NCBI GenBank assembly: GCA_009695275.1
Contig: SIBF01000015.1
Coordinates: 1 to 40,442, forward strand
Direction of reading: 5' to 3'
From: Pedosphaera sp.
GTDB lineage: Bacteria > Verrucomicrobiota > Verrucomicrobiia > Limisphaerales > F1-12-MAGs170
DNA: 40,442 nucleotides
Shown here: positions 1 to 9,200 of the stretch, in pieces
Position numbering within the stretch: position 1 is the stretch's first letter
Layout of the letters: each line of letters begins with the position of its first letter
Position numbers and translations under genes: made by a program
Notes under the pieces: model-generated
Told to the model about the DNA's origin: nothing
Databases searched by the model: none
The model's input: only the letters and a program-made list of their open reading frames with translations

Positions 1-127
1 CATAACACTGGTGATTGTAATAAGGTCCTTCCGGACCGTGGCGGATCACGCTGACGGTTCCGCGCTCCAAGCGTTGGATTTGGGCGATGTCCTGAAGGAT
101 TGATTCGGAACTGGGTTTTGCATTCAT
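1..127 (-). CDS. DUF6788-like protein, N-terminal part (runs off window)
   Basis: Reading leftward from the ATG whose complement is at 125-127 gives 42 codons without a stop, up to the window edge. The peptide has a short helical start followed by QRLERGTVSVIRHGPEGPYY. That run resembles small DUF6788-type proteins often found near mobile elements; this is my recollection of the family, not a search. Its start codon lies only 12 bases from the jetA start on the other strand, so the two genes are head to head with no room for two separate promoters. It may be a neighbour trapped at the edge of the defence island. The function is unknown. Confidence 0.55.
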   Translation of the reverse strand, partial: MNAKPSSESILQDIAQIQRLERGTVSVIRHGPEGPYYNHQCY

Positions 128-139
128 TGTCGGTAGTAT

Positions 140-1573
140 ATGTTAAACAAATACATTCCGGCTACAAAAAACAAGGGAATGTTCCCTTATGAAGATTTTT
201 GTCTTACGCCCAGTCTCATTGCCCCCGCGCCTATTCTTGAATTGGAGGCGAACAAGTCCCAGCGCGACCTCGATCTTTCACAACACGACTTGCGAATGCT
301 TTGCTTAGTTGCCCTCGACACAGTCATTGACCGCATGGGTTTCGGTTCCGGGGCTACACGGCGCAACATCCAGCTCGCCCTTGCTCCGATTCTCTACGCC
401 AGCGAACCGGACCTGTCGCCTGACCGTGAGCGCCTCCTGCTTGAGATCATTCTCGACGGCTTGCTGAACGAGAAAGGCCGTCGCCAACGATTTGTCGCCC
501 GCTATGCCACTCTTGAAGGCGGCGTGGTTCGCTGGCTTGAATTTGAATACGCGCTGATCGAGGAACGCCAGACCGAGGACGGCGAAGGCCGAGTCTTCCG
601 TGCCAGCAAAGAGGCCATCAATCTTTACACTTCGATGCTTGGTTTGGATCTGGAAGACGCAGCAATCGCCGATGCGGCGGTCCTTCGCTATCAGGCAGAG
701 CGCGGTCGTCTCGACGACGCAATCCAGACCGCGCACCAGGCTCAGATTCGCGCCAAACAGTATGCGGAACACATCCGCACACGCCTGGAGGTTGCGCGGC
801 GGGATGTGGAACAGGCGGCATGGGTCGGACAGGTTCTCCCGGTGATTGATGAGGCGCTCAAACTCATTGGCGACCGGTTGGAAAAGGAGCGTGACCTTCG
901 GCGCGGGATCGAACAACGTCGCGATCAGGCTAACGGACCGGACCTTGCGAAACTCACGCGGTTGCTCAATGAAATTGAGAAGTCCGAGCGCACCAATCTC
1001 GATCTGCATCGCCTGCTGCTCACCGCCAACCAGCAATTCCGCGACGAACACGCGCGTCAGCGTTTGCGCCGGCCTTCTTCTGCTTTGCTCCCGAACCTCG
1101 AAGCCGATGTGCTGTTGCCGTGGCTCGCTTCAACCTGTGCCGACGCGCGCGAACGATTTGCTTCCGCACTGAACACGGCGGCAGGGGTGCATGCTCCCTC
1201 TGTGATCGGATTGGATGCGCTCTGGAGCAAACTCCTCGCGCCGCCCGTGATCATTACCCCCGCCGAGGCGGATACGAATCTTCCAGCAACGACTGAGATG
1301 GAGAAATATCCTCCGCCGTTTGACCGTGGGGACTTTGAAGAATCTACGCGCTTCTTGCGCAACACGCTCACCGGTTCGCGTCGTTTGTCCGAGCTTCTGG
1401 TCACCGCAAGGGAACAGACATTGTCAGTTTCCGCGTGTCGTCTCGTGGTGCTTCTTTCCATGCAGCAGTTTGGCGCAGCGGCGGATCGTCGTCAGTTTAG
1501 CGTTGAGCATGGTGGTCAACCCCTCGCCACCGATGGCTTCGTCGGCGACGATCTCCTTCTATCTCGCTCATGA
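140..1573 (+). CDS. jetA: JetA, kleisin-like subunit of a Wadjet (SMC-type) anti-plasmid system
   Basis: This 477-residue protein opens a four-gene operon whose order and overlaps match Wadjet jetABCD. In Wadjet, JetA is the MukF/kleisin-like subunit that bridges the SMC heads and binds JetB. The N-terminal 150 residues read as a helical winged-helix-type domain. Residues of about 180-310 are rich in charged heptads, consistent with the coiled middle of MukF/MksF proteins. The stop overlaps the jetB start in an ATGA. The assignment rests mainly on context, since JetA sequences diverge strongly. The start is uncertain: the ATG at 140 has no clear ribosome-binding site, and a second in-frame ATG lies at 179. 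Confidence 0.78.
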   Translation: MLNKYIPATKNKGMFPYEDFCLTPSLIAPAPILELEANKSQRDLDLSQHDLRMLCLVALDTVIDRMGFGSGATRRNIQLALAPILYASEPDLSPDRERLLLEIILDGLLNEKGRRQRFVARYATLEGGVVRWLEFEYALIEERQTEDGEGRVFRASKEAINLYTSMLGLDLEDAAIADAAVLRYQAERGRLDDAIQTAHQAQIRAKQYAEHIRTRLEVARRDVEQAAWVGQVLPVIDEALKLIGDRLEKERDLRRGIEQRRDQANGPDLAKLTRLLNEIEKSERTNLDLHRLLLTANQQFRDEHARQRLRRPSSALLPNLEADVLLPWLASTCADARERFASALNTAAGVHAPSVIGLDALWSKLLAPPVIITPAEADTNLPATTEMEKYPPPFDRGDFEESTRFLRNTLTGSRRLSELLVTAREQTLSVSACRLVVLLSMQQFGAAADRRQFSVEHGGQPLATDGFVGDDLLLSRS

Positions 1574-2295
1574 GCAACCTCGCCACCATCGCACACGACG
1601 CCGGCAAGCTTGTCGCTTTCGCATTGCGCCCTCGCCAGACACCGTGGACTTCGACGGAATACGCCGAACTGCTCCGGCGCTATGAAGAAGATTCCCAATT
1701 TCGTTCCATCGTGGACGGAGTGACCGAGGGTTTGGGTATGCGGATCGTGGATGCCACGCGCAACGGCTTTTTCCTCACGGCCACCGAGGGCAGCCCGTTT
1801 CGTCTCGCCGCCGATGACTACAAGCAGAATATGTCTGCGCAGGAGCGCGTGCTGCATGGCGTGATTCAAGTCGCCGTCGCTGCGTTTAGTTTTCCCAAGG
1901 CCGACGTGCTGGATCAGGACGACACCGTCGCCCCCGCGCATATCACGCCAGCGAAATTGGCGGAATACATTCGAAAATTTGCCGAAGCCAACGCCGCCAG
2001 TTCGCCCGGCGAAGCAAACGGAGACGACGCTGCGGAACGTCGTGCTTGGCGCGAAGCGCTGGCTCGCGCAATGACGATGGAAACCTCCGGCGGCAAGGAA
2101 TCCACCCGTTCGCTCACGGGCATGTGCCGCCACGCGCTCGTTTTCCTCGAAAGTCAGGGCCTCATGCGCGTGGTGGATGAGGAAAATTCCGTCTATCAGG
2201 GCACAACCGCCTATCGCATCCGCCTGAAGTATCATGCCGCGCACGAATTACTCACGTTGATGCGCAGCACGCCAGCGCCGGCCACCACCCTTTGA
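1570..2295 (+). CDS. jetB: JetB, MukE/KITE-like subunit of Wadjet (DUF4194-type)
   Basis: This 241-residue protein is the size expected for JetB, the MukE-like tandem winged-helix subunit that binds the kleisin JetA. Residues 20-110 show a winged-helix-like region including TEGLGMRIVDATRNGFFLT. A second predicted helical region follows a variable linker near residues 130-165. It starts in the jetA stop codon (ATGA) and ends 4 bases before jetC, which indicates tight translational coupling and fixed stoichiometry. It acts in the cytoplasm as part of the plasmid-sensing SMC complex. I did not assign a Wadjet subtype, because that needs a profile search. Confidence 0.82.
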   Translation: MSNLATIAHDAGKLVAFALRPRQTPWTSTEYAELLRRYEEDSQFRSIVDGVTEGLGMRIVDATRNGFFLTATEGSPFRLAADDYKQNMSAQERVLHGVIQVAVAAFSFPKADVLDQDDTVAPAHITPAKLAEYIRKFAEANAASSPGEANGDDAAERRAWREALARAMTMETSGGKESTRSLTGMCRHALVFLESQGLMRVVDEENSVYQGTTAYRIRLKYHAAHELLTLMRSTPAPATTL

Positions 2296-2299
2296 CGCC

Positions 2300-5200
2300 A
2301 TGCCTCGCATTACTCGCATCCACTTCGCCGGCATCGGCCACCATGATGCGCGCTTCCCGGCGTTGAAACTAGATTTTCGGGGAGCGAACGGCCTGCCTGC
2401 GGATACTGTCATTTGGGCGGAGAACGGTGTCGGCAAGTCGTCCTTGCTCACGCTTTTCTTTTCGACTTACCAGACCAACCGGCGGCAGTTTCTCGGAGCG
2501 CGCGGCGTCGCCAAGGCGCGTGAGCTGGAAGACTACATTCAAGAGCGCGACCTTTCCTTCATCATTACTGAGTGGGACATCACCGATGACCGCGGCTCGG
2601 CCTCGCTTCTGACCGACGAACCGCGCGAATTGCTCGTCGTCGGGCAGGTGCTTTCTTGGAAGGGGCTTGACCGCAGCACCGGCGACTTGCGCCGCCGCTT
2701 TTTCACGTTCCGTCCCAATCGCGACCTCACTCTCGATGACCTTCCGGTTGCTGGCCTTGCCGAGCCGGTCAAATCCTATGAGGCTTTTCTCGACTGGCTC
2801 AACGCCCGCGCGAAGGAACATCCCAAACTCCAGATTGTCCACGAAACGAATCAGGGCGACTGGCGCGCGCACCTTGAATCCTGCCATCTCGATCCCGAGT
2901 TGTTCGCCTATCAATTGCGGATGAATCTTGACGAGGGTGGTGTGAACGAGATTTTCAACGAGTTGAAGGAGAACAAGGATTTCATCCGCCTCTTTCTTGA
3001 ACTCGGGCTTGATCCGGGAACGCCTACCCAGGTCCGCAATAATCTGGGTGACTTTCTGCCCCAGCACCGACGTTTGGAAGCCATGCGCGCCCAAGTCGCA
3101 TTCAACGACCGGCTGCTCGTGGAACTGAAACTGTTTCTCGACCAGCTTGGTTTGTTCCGCGAAGCCGAGTCGCTTGCCCGTGCCGCTGGCGCCACCGCTT
3201 CGCTGCTGTTGGCACAGTTGCAGGCCGCTGCGCAGCAGGCGACCACCGACTTGAAGAAGTTTGAACAACAAGCCAAAGAGCTTGCGGAAAGAGAGCGCGG
3301 TGTCAGCTCCCAGCGCGACAGCGTTCGTCGGCGTCTAAATTTCTTCGCGCACAAACGCGCTCATCTTGAAGTCAGTGAATCTCAGGAGGCGCTTCAAGCC
3401 GCCGAGCGGGAGGTCGAGAATGCCGACAAAGCTGTTCGCCTCGTCGCTTTGGCTGAACGCCTCTCCCAACTGCGTGATCGGGAAGCTGAGGCTGGCGTAT
3501 TGCAGGACGCCATTCATCGTGAGCAGGAGCAGGCACGTCCCGAACTCGAAACACTTGAAGCGTTGGGCGCTCACCTGCAAAAGGCTTTGAATCTCGAATT
3601 GTCGCGGGCCAGCGCGCGGCTGTCTGCGGCCCAGGATCGAAAGAAAAATCTTCGCAGCCGACAGACCGAGTTGCAGAAGCAACGCGAGGCCGCTATGCGC
3701 GAGCAGGCCGGCAAAGGCAGCGACCTTCGTAACGTCGAACAATTCTTCACCAACCGCGACCGCCAGCGCGACAAGTTGCGGCAGGAGGGTGTTCTGGATT
3801 CCAAGGAAGAAGCCGCTGCCGCGCACGAGCGCTGGCAGAACGCTGCTCGAAATTCCACCGATGCGGCCACGCGCGCCCGATCCGAGCGTGAGACCGCCCT
3901 CACCGAGGCGCGGCAGTTGGCGGAACAACGCGCCAAGCTGGCATTCCAAGCCTCTGAAACTGAAGGCCGCTTCAAACAACTTACTACTCGCGTTGGCGAT
4001 GCGGAACTGCGAGAGACGACGCTCGCCACGCATCCCGAGTTGCAGGCCGCCATCGAAGCGTCTCGTGCCGACCTCGAATTGCCAGCCACCTTGGACCGCC
4101 TTCGCCAGCGTGTGGCCGATCATTTGAACCATTTGCTCCGCCTGAACGCAGACATGGCCGAGGATGCCCGCGCCGAAAAGCATGTAGACCGTGATGGTTT
4201 GTTCCCTCCGACTCGCGATGTGGAAGCCGTGGTGGAACACCTCAAGAGTCAAGGCGTGGCCAGCGCTACTCCGGCGACGCATTGGCTTGCGCTCAATACC
4301 GATGTCGCTTCCGCCAATGCCTTGTTGGCTTCTGATCCCGCTCGTTTCCACGGCGTGATGTTCAACACCCTCGCTGACCAAGCCAGGGCCGAAGCCGCCG
4401 CAAAGTCCGCGCAGTCTCCGCAAGCACCCGTGCAGGTTTCGCCCACTCCCGAGCAGATGCCCAAGCCCTCCGAGTCAGCCTCGGTGGTCGTGCTCCCCCG
4501 CCATGCGGGTGCTTACAACCGTGACGCCGCCCAAACCGAACGCGTGTCTCTTCAGTCACGTCTGCAGTCCACCCGCACGACGCTTGATTCGCTTCGCGCA
4601 CAGCACAAATCTGCCGCCGAGTTGGAAACCAATCTGACCGCATGGCTCGCGGAATTCGGTGGCGGAAAGCTGACCACGTTGCGCGAGCAGCGTCGCGGTG
4701 AGGAGCAATCGCTCGCCAATCTCCGGGAGCGCGAAAAGGAGTCCGGAGAGCAGAGCGCGGCAAAACAAACGCTTGCCGAGGGTCTCGAAACTCAAGCCCG
4801 CCATCACGAGCAAGTCAGTCAGCGCGCCAGCACGATGGCCGGTAAAGCAGAGACGTTCATCGAACAATTCGAGACGTCACTCGAAGCCCGGCGGCAGGAA
4901 CGCGAGACGTTGAAGCAGCGCCTTGCGAGTTTGGAATCCGAGTTAGGAACGCTGCATGACTCTGCCGAGCAACTCAAGTTGTCCGAGCCGGGACTGGAAA
5001 GTGAGGAACAAGAGGCGCGCGATCAGGTTCGCGATTTGAAAAAGGAACTTACCACCATCACCTATGCGGCGGCGTCTGAACCGGAATCATTGACCGAGAC
5101 ACTTGCCGCCTTGCGCCAGCGTTACGCTTCCGAAGTTCAGCGATTCGATGGCCGTTTCAAGAATACCGCCGCCCAGGGCCAGCTTGATGAAAAGCAGAAG

Positions 5201-6700
5201 CAGATCACCGCGTTGAAGCAGTCCCTCGATGGCGAGGAGTTTCGCGATCTCAATCGAAAGGATGCGCAGGCTTTGGTGAACACGGGCAATTTGCTCGTGC
5301 TGCGGACTGACGCCAGACAGCGCCATGCCAACGCCCTGTCAGCTCGCGGCGCTGCCGACTTGCGCCTCAAACAAGCGCGCAGTGCGCTTGAGCAGCGCGG
5401 CACGCCGGCCGAGTTGGACAAACCCTTGCAAGGCGAACTTGTGCCCGAGATCGCTGCCGAGGTCGGCAGCATCGTAGGGAACTTGGAAGCCGAGGCCGCC
5501 CGTCTTGAGGGCGACCACCAGCGAGTTCGCCTCGACGTCGAGGCGAACGAAAAAGCCGCGCAGTCTTCGACTTCACGCAACGAAAGGCTGAAGGGACAAG
5601 CGAAACTCCTCACCAACTTGGACGTGCAGCCTTCTGCTGTGACGGAACTGCCCGCCCTGTTGGCTGACGATGCCTCCGTTGCCGCCACGGTGGATGACCT
5701 CTGCGCTTCATTGCACTCTGCGCGAAAGCAGGTCGAACAACAGCATGGGCGGATTGGCGAACGTCATTCGGCGATTCGCGATTTGACCCAAAGCGAGGAA
5801 TTTTCCCGCGAGTTGAACATTCCCGCGCGTTCACTGTTTGCCACGCTCACGTTGGCCGAGTTGATTCAGGGCAGCGTGGCGGTGGATCGCCAGCAGGCTG
5901 TGGCCGAGCAGACCGAAACCCTCAAAGTGGAACTGCAACAGATGCAGCAACACCGCGATTTGATTGTCAGTGAGTTGCTCACCGAGTCCGAGAAGGCTGT
6001 CAACCTCTTGGGGCGGGCCGCTCGTTTCAGCAAAATGCCGGAAACCATGACCGGCTGGGAAGGCGAGCCATTCCTCCGCATCCACCTCTCCATGCCGCAC
6101 AGTCAGGACGAGAAAATTCTGCGCCTCCGCGCTTATGTGGACGACTTGCTGACGCGCGGTAATCTACCCGACGGTGTGCGGCTGGTTTTTGATGCTCTCC
6201 TCGCGCTGGTGACGGAGCGCGGTATGGAGGCCAGCATTCTTAAACCCGAAACCCAACGCCGCAAAACCCGCTACCCCGTGCGCGAAATGAGCGGTTGGAG
6301 TGAGGGTGAACGCACGACCGTCGCCATCATTCTCTATTGCACACTCGTCAAACTTCGTGCTCAAAGTCGCGGCCTCGCCGAGCGGCGCGCCGAGGTCAGT
6401 GCGCTGCTGTTGGACAATCCCATTGGCAAGGCGTCCAAGCCCGAGTTTCTGGAAATGCATCGCTGGATTGCCGGTGCGCTCGGCGTGCAGCTCATCTACG
6501 CCACAGGCATCAACGATCCGCAGGCGCTGAGTGTATTCCCGAACCGCATCCGGCTCGCCAAGAATCGCATCGTCACCCAAACCGGCGAACTTGCCGTGGG
6601 CGTCGTGGGCGAGGAGGAGGAATCCGTCATCCACGACATCCGCATCTTCGACGGCCACGGCGAAGCGGATCGAGTTGCAACCCCTACCACCGAGGCATGA
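2300..6700 (+). CDS. jetC: JetC, SMC/MukB-like ATPase of Wadjet
   Basis: This 1466-residue SMC-like ATPase would extrude DNA loops and so sense small circular plasmids. The Walker A motif is AENGVGKSS near residues 40-48; the usual first glycine is alanine. About 1000 residues of Glu/Arg/Gln-rich coiled coil fill the middle, with a less helical, possibly hinge, part near residues 640-730. The C-terminal head has the ABC signature region GWSEGERTTVAI near residue 1330. The Walker B strand ALLLDNPIGKAS near residue 1368 has Asn where SMC proteins carry the catalytic Glu. It overlaps jetD by ATGA. The long coiled coil and head motifs make the SMC identity firm. Confidence 0.9.
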   Translation: MPRITRIHFAGIGHHDARFPALKLDFRGANGLPADTVIWAENGVGKSSLLTLFFSTYQTNRRQFLGARGVAKARELEDYIQERDLSFIITEWDITDDRGSASLLTDEPRELLVVGQVLSWKGLDRSTGDLRRRFFTFRPNRDLTLDDLPVAGLAEPVKSYEAFLDWLNARAKEHPKLQIVHETNQGDWRAHLESCHLDPELFAYQLRMNLDEGGVNEIFNELKENKDFIRLFLELGLDPGTPTQVRNNLGDFLPQHRRLEAMRAQVAFNDRLLVELKLFLDQLGLFREAESLARAAGATASLLLAQLQAAAQQATTDLKKFEQQAKELAERERGVSSQRDSVRRRLNFFAHKRAHLEVSESQEALQAAEREVENADKAVRLVALAERLSQLRDREAEAGVLQDAIHREQEQARPELETLEALGAHLQKALNLELSRASARLSAAQDRKKNLRSRQTELQKQREAAMREQAGKGSDLRNVEQFFTNRDRQRDKLRQEGVLDSKEEAAAAHERWQNAARNSTDAATRARSERETALTEARQLAEQRAKLAFQASETEGRFKQLTTRVGDAELRETTLATHPELQAAIEASRADLELPATLDRLRQRVADHLNHLLRLNADMAEDARAEKHVDRDGLFPPTRDVEAVVEHLKSQGVASATPATHWLALNTDVASANALLASDPARFHGVMFNTLADQARAEAAAKSAQSPQAPVQVSPTPEQMPKPSESASVVVLPRHAGAYNRDAAQTERVSLQSRLQSTRTTLDSLRAQHKSAAELETNLTAWLAEFGGGKLTTLREQRRGEEQSLANLREREKESGEQSAAKQTLAEGLETQARHHEQVSQRASTMAGKAETFIEQFETSLEARRQERETLKQRLASLESELGTLHDSAEQLKLSEPGLESEEQEARDQVRDLKKELTTITYAAASEPESLTETLAALRQRYASEVQRFDGRFKNTAAQGQLDEKQKQITALKQSLDGEEFRDLNRKDAQALVNTGNLLVLRTDARQRHANALSARGAADLRLKQARSALEQRGTPAELDKPLQGELVPEIAAEVGSIVGNLEAEAARLEGDHQRVRLDVEANEKAAQSSTSRNERLKGQAKLLTNLDVQPSAVTELPALLADDASVAATVDDLCASLHSARKQVEQQHGRIGERHSAIRDLTQSEEFSRELNIPARSLFATLTLAELIQGSVAVDRQQAVAEQTETLKVELQQMQQHRDLIVSELLTESEKAVNLLGRAARFSKMPETMTGWEGEPFLRIHLSMPHSQDEKILRLRAYVDDLLTRGNLPDGVRLVFDALLALVTERGMEASILKPETQRRKTRYPVREMSGWSEGERTTVAIILYCTLVKLRAQSRGLAERRAEVSALLLDNPIGKASKPEFLEMHRWIAGALGVQLIYATGINDPQALSVFPNRIRLAKNRIVTQTGELAVGVVGEEEESVIHDIRIFDGHGEADRVATPTTEA

Positions 6701-7731
6701 CTCCCGCCGACCAGTTCCATCGCTGCCTCCTCAATCATTCCGACGGGAAGGTGCGGCTAGAACTCGACGCAGTGCGAAAAGCCTTTCAGCAGGTTTACCC
6801 GGAACTGGCGGCGACACCTTCCGCGCGCGGAAGGTTGCGCGAACTGCTCGACATCCTCCAACTTGACGAACGGATCGAGCTGCCCAAGGGTCGCGAACTC
6901 TGGGATGTTTCCGCGCTGCCAGCGTTGCCTCGCTGGGTGAAGTTGCCCCGCGACACAGTGTCCGCAGAGAAACCTGATCTCCGCGCAATTCCCTGGTCGC
7001 CGGAACTGCGCTTTCTCGCCACGACCCGCGTGTTCGTCCCTTTGGCCGACTTGCTGAAGTTGCAGGAGTTCTTTGCGCGTGGCGGGCGCGAGCGCCCCCT
7101 TGTGCCAATCAAAGAACGCTCACTGGAAATCTTCGGCGACGAGAAGCGGCTCGATCCGTTGGCACGCGGCTCGGCCTTGTTTGGTGAAGGACGCCTCACT
7201 CCCGAAAAGCTTCGCTGCTTCATCGTCCCTGAACCGTTGCCGTGGACCGCCGGTTCAACATCGGACGGGCCAGTCATAGTCATCGAGAATGCCGCGACGT
7301 GGCACTCCTACTGTCGGTGGAACGCGGAACAAAAACTGTTCAGCGCCGTCATCTATGGCTGTGGCAATCGCTTTGTGGATGGGATTCGTTCGTTGAACGA
7401 CATCTTCGCGGCGCTCGGCGGCCCGCGCCGCGTGCTCTACTTTGGCGATCTCGATCCTCAAGGCTTGTTGATTCCGCAAGAAGCATCTGCCCGCGCGCAA
7501 GCCGCAAGCCTGCCCGCAGTCGAGCCGCATTTGTGGAGCTATCGTCAGTTGCTGATGCTCGGTGACGGGCGCGGTCAACCGTGGGGAGGCGAACCGCCGT
7601 CATCTACGCTTTGCGATTGGCTTGGAGAATGTGCCGAACCAGTTCGACAACTTTTCGCCGCCAGCCAACGCTTGGCTCAGGAACATGTCGGATGGGAGTT
7701 CCTTCGCGACCAAGCCGGAGCCATTAAATGA
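6697..7731 (+). CDS. jetD: JetD, Toprim-type nuclease of Wadjet
   Basis: JetD is the effector of Wadjet: a topoisomerase VI-A-like Toprim nuclease that cleaves the plasmid once JetABC has reeled it in. The 344-residue protein has an N-terminal winged-helix region (1-120). Its C-terminal Toprim domain shows VIVIENAATW near residue 195 (the conserved acidic strand) and VLYFGDLDPQGLLI near residue 247 (the DxD metal motif). I chose the ATG at 6697, inside the jetC stop, because it gives the family's normal length; the longer open frame upstream overlaps jetC. The stop sits directly against a purB fragment, so the operon ends at a recombination junction. Confidence 0.87.
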   Translation: MTPADQFHRCLLNHSDGKVRLELDAVRKAFQQVYPELAATPSARGRLRELLDILQLDERIELPKGRELWDVSALPALPRWVKLPRDTVSAEKPDLRAIPWSPELRFLATTRVFVPLADLLKLQEFFARGGRERPLVPIKERSLEIFGDEKRLDPLARGSALFGEGRLTPEKLRCFIVPEPLPWTAGSTSDGPVIVIENAATWHSYCRWNAEQKLFSAVIYGCGNRFVDGIRSLNDIFAALGGPRRVLYFGDLDPQGLLIPQEASARAQAASLPAVEPHLWSYRQLLMLGDGRGQPWGGEPPSSTLCDWLGECAEPVRQLFAASQRLAQEHVGWEFLRDQAGAIK

Positions 7732-8147
7732 GCGCGTGCGACATCAGCCACAGCAGCGTCGAGCGCATCATCTTTCCCGACAGTTGCACGCTGCTGGATT
7801 ACATGTTCGGCCTGCTCACGCGCCTGATGGACGGCCTCGTCGTCTATCCCGCGAACATGAAGAAAAACCTCGGCCTCTCGCTCGGCATGTGGAACAGCCA
7901 GACCGTCCTGCTCGCGCTCATCAAGAAAGGCCTCACGCGCGAAGCCGCCTACAAACTCTGCCAGGACGCCGCGATGAAAACGTGGGAAGTCAAACACGCC
8001 GGCCGCGATGACGCGGACTTCGTGGAGCAACTCCAGGCCGACCCCGCCGTGGCCAAACATTTCAAGAAAGGCGAGCTCGAAGCCCTCTGCTCGCTCGACT
8101 TCCATTTCAAAGAAGTGAACAACCGGTTCAAGAAGTTGGGGCTGTGA
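7728..8147 (+). pseudogene. purB: purB 3' fragment (adenylosuccinate lyase C-terminus)
   Basis: From about 7737 the frame reads as the last third of adenylosuccinate lyase: CDISHSSVERIIFPDSCTLL, then GMWNSQTVLLALIKKGLTRE, ending in EVNNRFKKLGL. Adenylosuccinate lyase works in purine biosynthesis and is normally about 430-480 residues, so only about 135 residues remain. The N-terminal two thirds, including the catalytic loop, are absent. The ATG overlaps the jetD stop and looks fortuitous. Homology starts almost exactly where jetD ends, so the island's right end lies here. The reading frame is intact to its natural stop. This suggests either a recent truncation or a purB tail carried by an integrating element. 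Confidence 0.85.
8053..8147 (+). repeat. purB-tail direct repeat, copy 1
   Basis: The last 95 bases of the purB fragment recur at 9205-9299 with scattered, mostly synonymous differences. The two copies bracket the nucleotidyltransferase module at 8199-9187 as direct repeats. Confidence 0.85.
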
Positions 8148-8198
8148 ACTGGCAGCTTGTTCGCAGTCTGCCGAAGGGCTAAATTCAGCGCCGTGGAC

Positions 8199-8399
8199 AT
8201 GACTCACGAGATTTCGGAAGGACGTCAGCGCCGCCTCGAACTCGCGCGCCTGGCGTTCAAGGAATTTTACGCGCAATGTTTCTGGTCCTCCGATCCTGAG
8301 CATGTCGTCGAGGAAACGGACCTGCCTTGGATCATCCGCAATCTCCGGCTGCATGGCGGACATCGCGGTTATCGCATCGTCGCTGAACTATGCCGCTAG
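8199..8399 (+). CDS. Small partner protein of a nucleotidyltransferase module (putative antitoxin)
   Basis: This 66-residue protein starts at the ATG at 8199; an upstream in-frame ATG at 8157 would add 14 unconvincing residues. It contains FKEFYAQCFWSSDP and ends LRLHGGHRGYRIVAELCR. Its stop overlaps the start of the downstream nucleotidyltransferase by 10 bases, the classic layout of a two-gene toxin-antitoxin operon with the antitoxin first. I know short proteins of this style beside AbiEii-like nucleotidyltransferases, but no named domain is certain. Antitoxin function is inferred from position and size. Confidence 0.6.
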   Translation: MTHEISEGRQRRLELARLAFKEFYAQCFWSSDPEHVVEETDLPWIIRNLRLHGGHRGYRIVAELCR

Positions 8400-9187
8400 G
8401 AGATTTCGAGCGCGAAGTGTTGCGGGTGCTGGCCGCGAACCGGAATCCCGACAGTTTCATTGCCGGGGGGACAGTTCTGCATCAGCGGGATGACACCCCG
8501 CGCCGTTCCGAGGACGTGGATGTGTTTCATGATTTACCCGAGGCGTTGCTGAACGCTTGCGAGGCCGACTCGGCCACGTTGATCGCGGCGGGCTTTGCGG
8601 TTGAGCCGGTGGGCCGGGTGCAGCCGGAATTTCGCCGCGCCATTATCCGGCGGCTTGATCTGCAAACCAAAATCGAGTGGGTGCAGGATGCCGCCTTCCG
8701 TTTCTTCCCGGTCGAACCCGACCTGGAGTTGGGCTGGCGTCTCAATTTCTGGGATGCCGCCACGAACAAGGTTCTGGCGATGACTGGCCGCCAGAAGATT
8801 CGGGACTTCCTGGATTGCCTCCATCTGCACGAGCGCCACTTGCACCTCGGCGCGCTGGTCTGGGCGGCCGGCGGCAAAGACCCCGGACTCACGCCCGAGT
8901 TCATCCTGGACTGGGCGCTGCGCGGGAATCGTTTCTTCCCCGAAGACTTGGCGGACGTACGTCTGGGCAAACCCATTGACCTCGTGGCCACCAAACAGGC
9001 GTGGTTTGCGGCGGTGCAAGAAGCGCGTGAACTGGTCGCCCTCCTGCCCGTCGCCGAAATGGGCTGCCTTTACCTGGACGCGACCGGCAAACCCGTCTGC
9101 CCCGATCCGGCTTTGCCGGAATTTGCGAAACTCACGCGCCACTACGGCAGCGTCAAAGGCGCATGGCCGTGCATTGTGGAAAACTAA
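8390..9187 (+). CDS. Nucleotidyltransferase, AbiEii/MNT-like (putative toxin)
   Basis: A 265-residue protein of the DNA polymerase beta-type nucleotidyltransferase superfamily. The signature is visible near residues 25-50: FIAGGTVLHQ followed by RRSEDVDVFHD, that is GG[ST] and a DxD metal-binding pair. AbiEii/MenT-type enzymes transfer nucleotides to tRNA or other targets and act as toxins or abortive-infection effectors. The rest (LNFWDAATNKVLAMTGRQKIRD) resembles the helical region of such proteins. It overlaps the small upstream gene, as expected for a toxin with its antitoxin. The module lies between two purB 3' ends next to Wadjet, so it belongs to the same defence patch. The substrate is unknown. 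Confidence 0.75.
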   Translation: MPLGDFEREVLRVLAANRNPDSFIAGGTVLHQRDDTPRRSEDVDVFHDLPEALLNACEADSATLIAAGFAVEPVGRVQPEFRRAIIRRLDLQTKIEWVQDAAFRFFPVEPDLELGWRLNFWDAATNKVLAMTGRQKIRDFLDCLHLHERHLHLGALVWAAGGKDPGLTPEFILDWALRGNRFFPEDLADVRLGKPIDLVATKQAWFAAVQEARELVALLPVAEMGCLYLDATGKPVCPDPALPEFAKLTRHYGSVKGAWPCIVEN

Positions 9188-9200
9188 GACCAGCAGGGTC

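Noticed and set aside
3335-4423. A 362-codon open frame on the minus strand inside jetC
   Set aside because: It is antisense to the coiled coil; the plus-strand SMC protein explains the region fully.
6337-7731. A longer jetD reading starting inside jetC
   Set aside because: The first 120 residues are a frame shadow of the JetC head; the ATGA-coupled start at 6697 gives a normal JetD.
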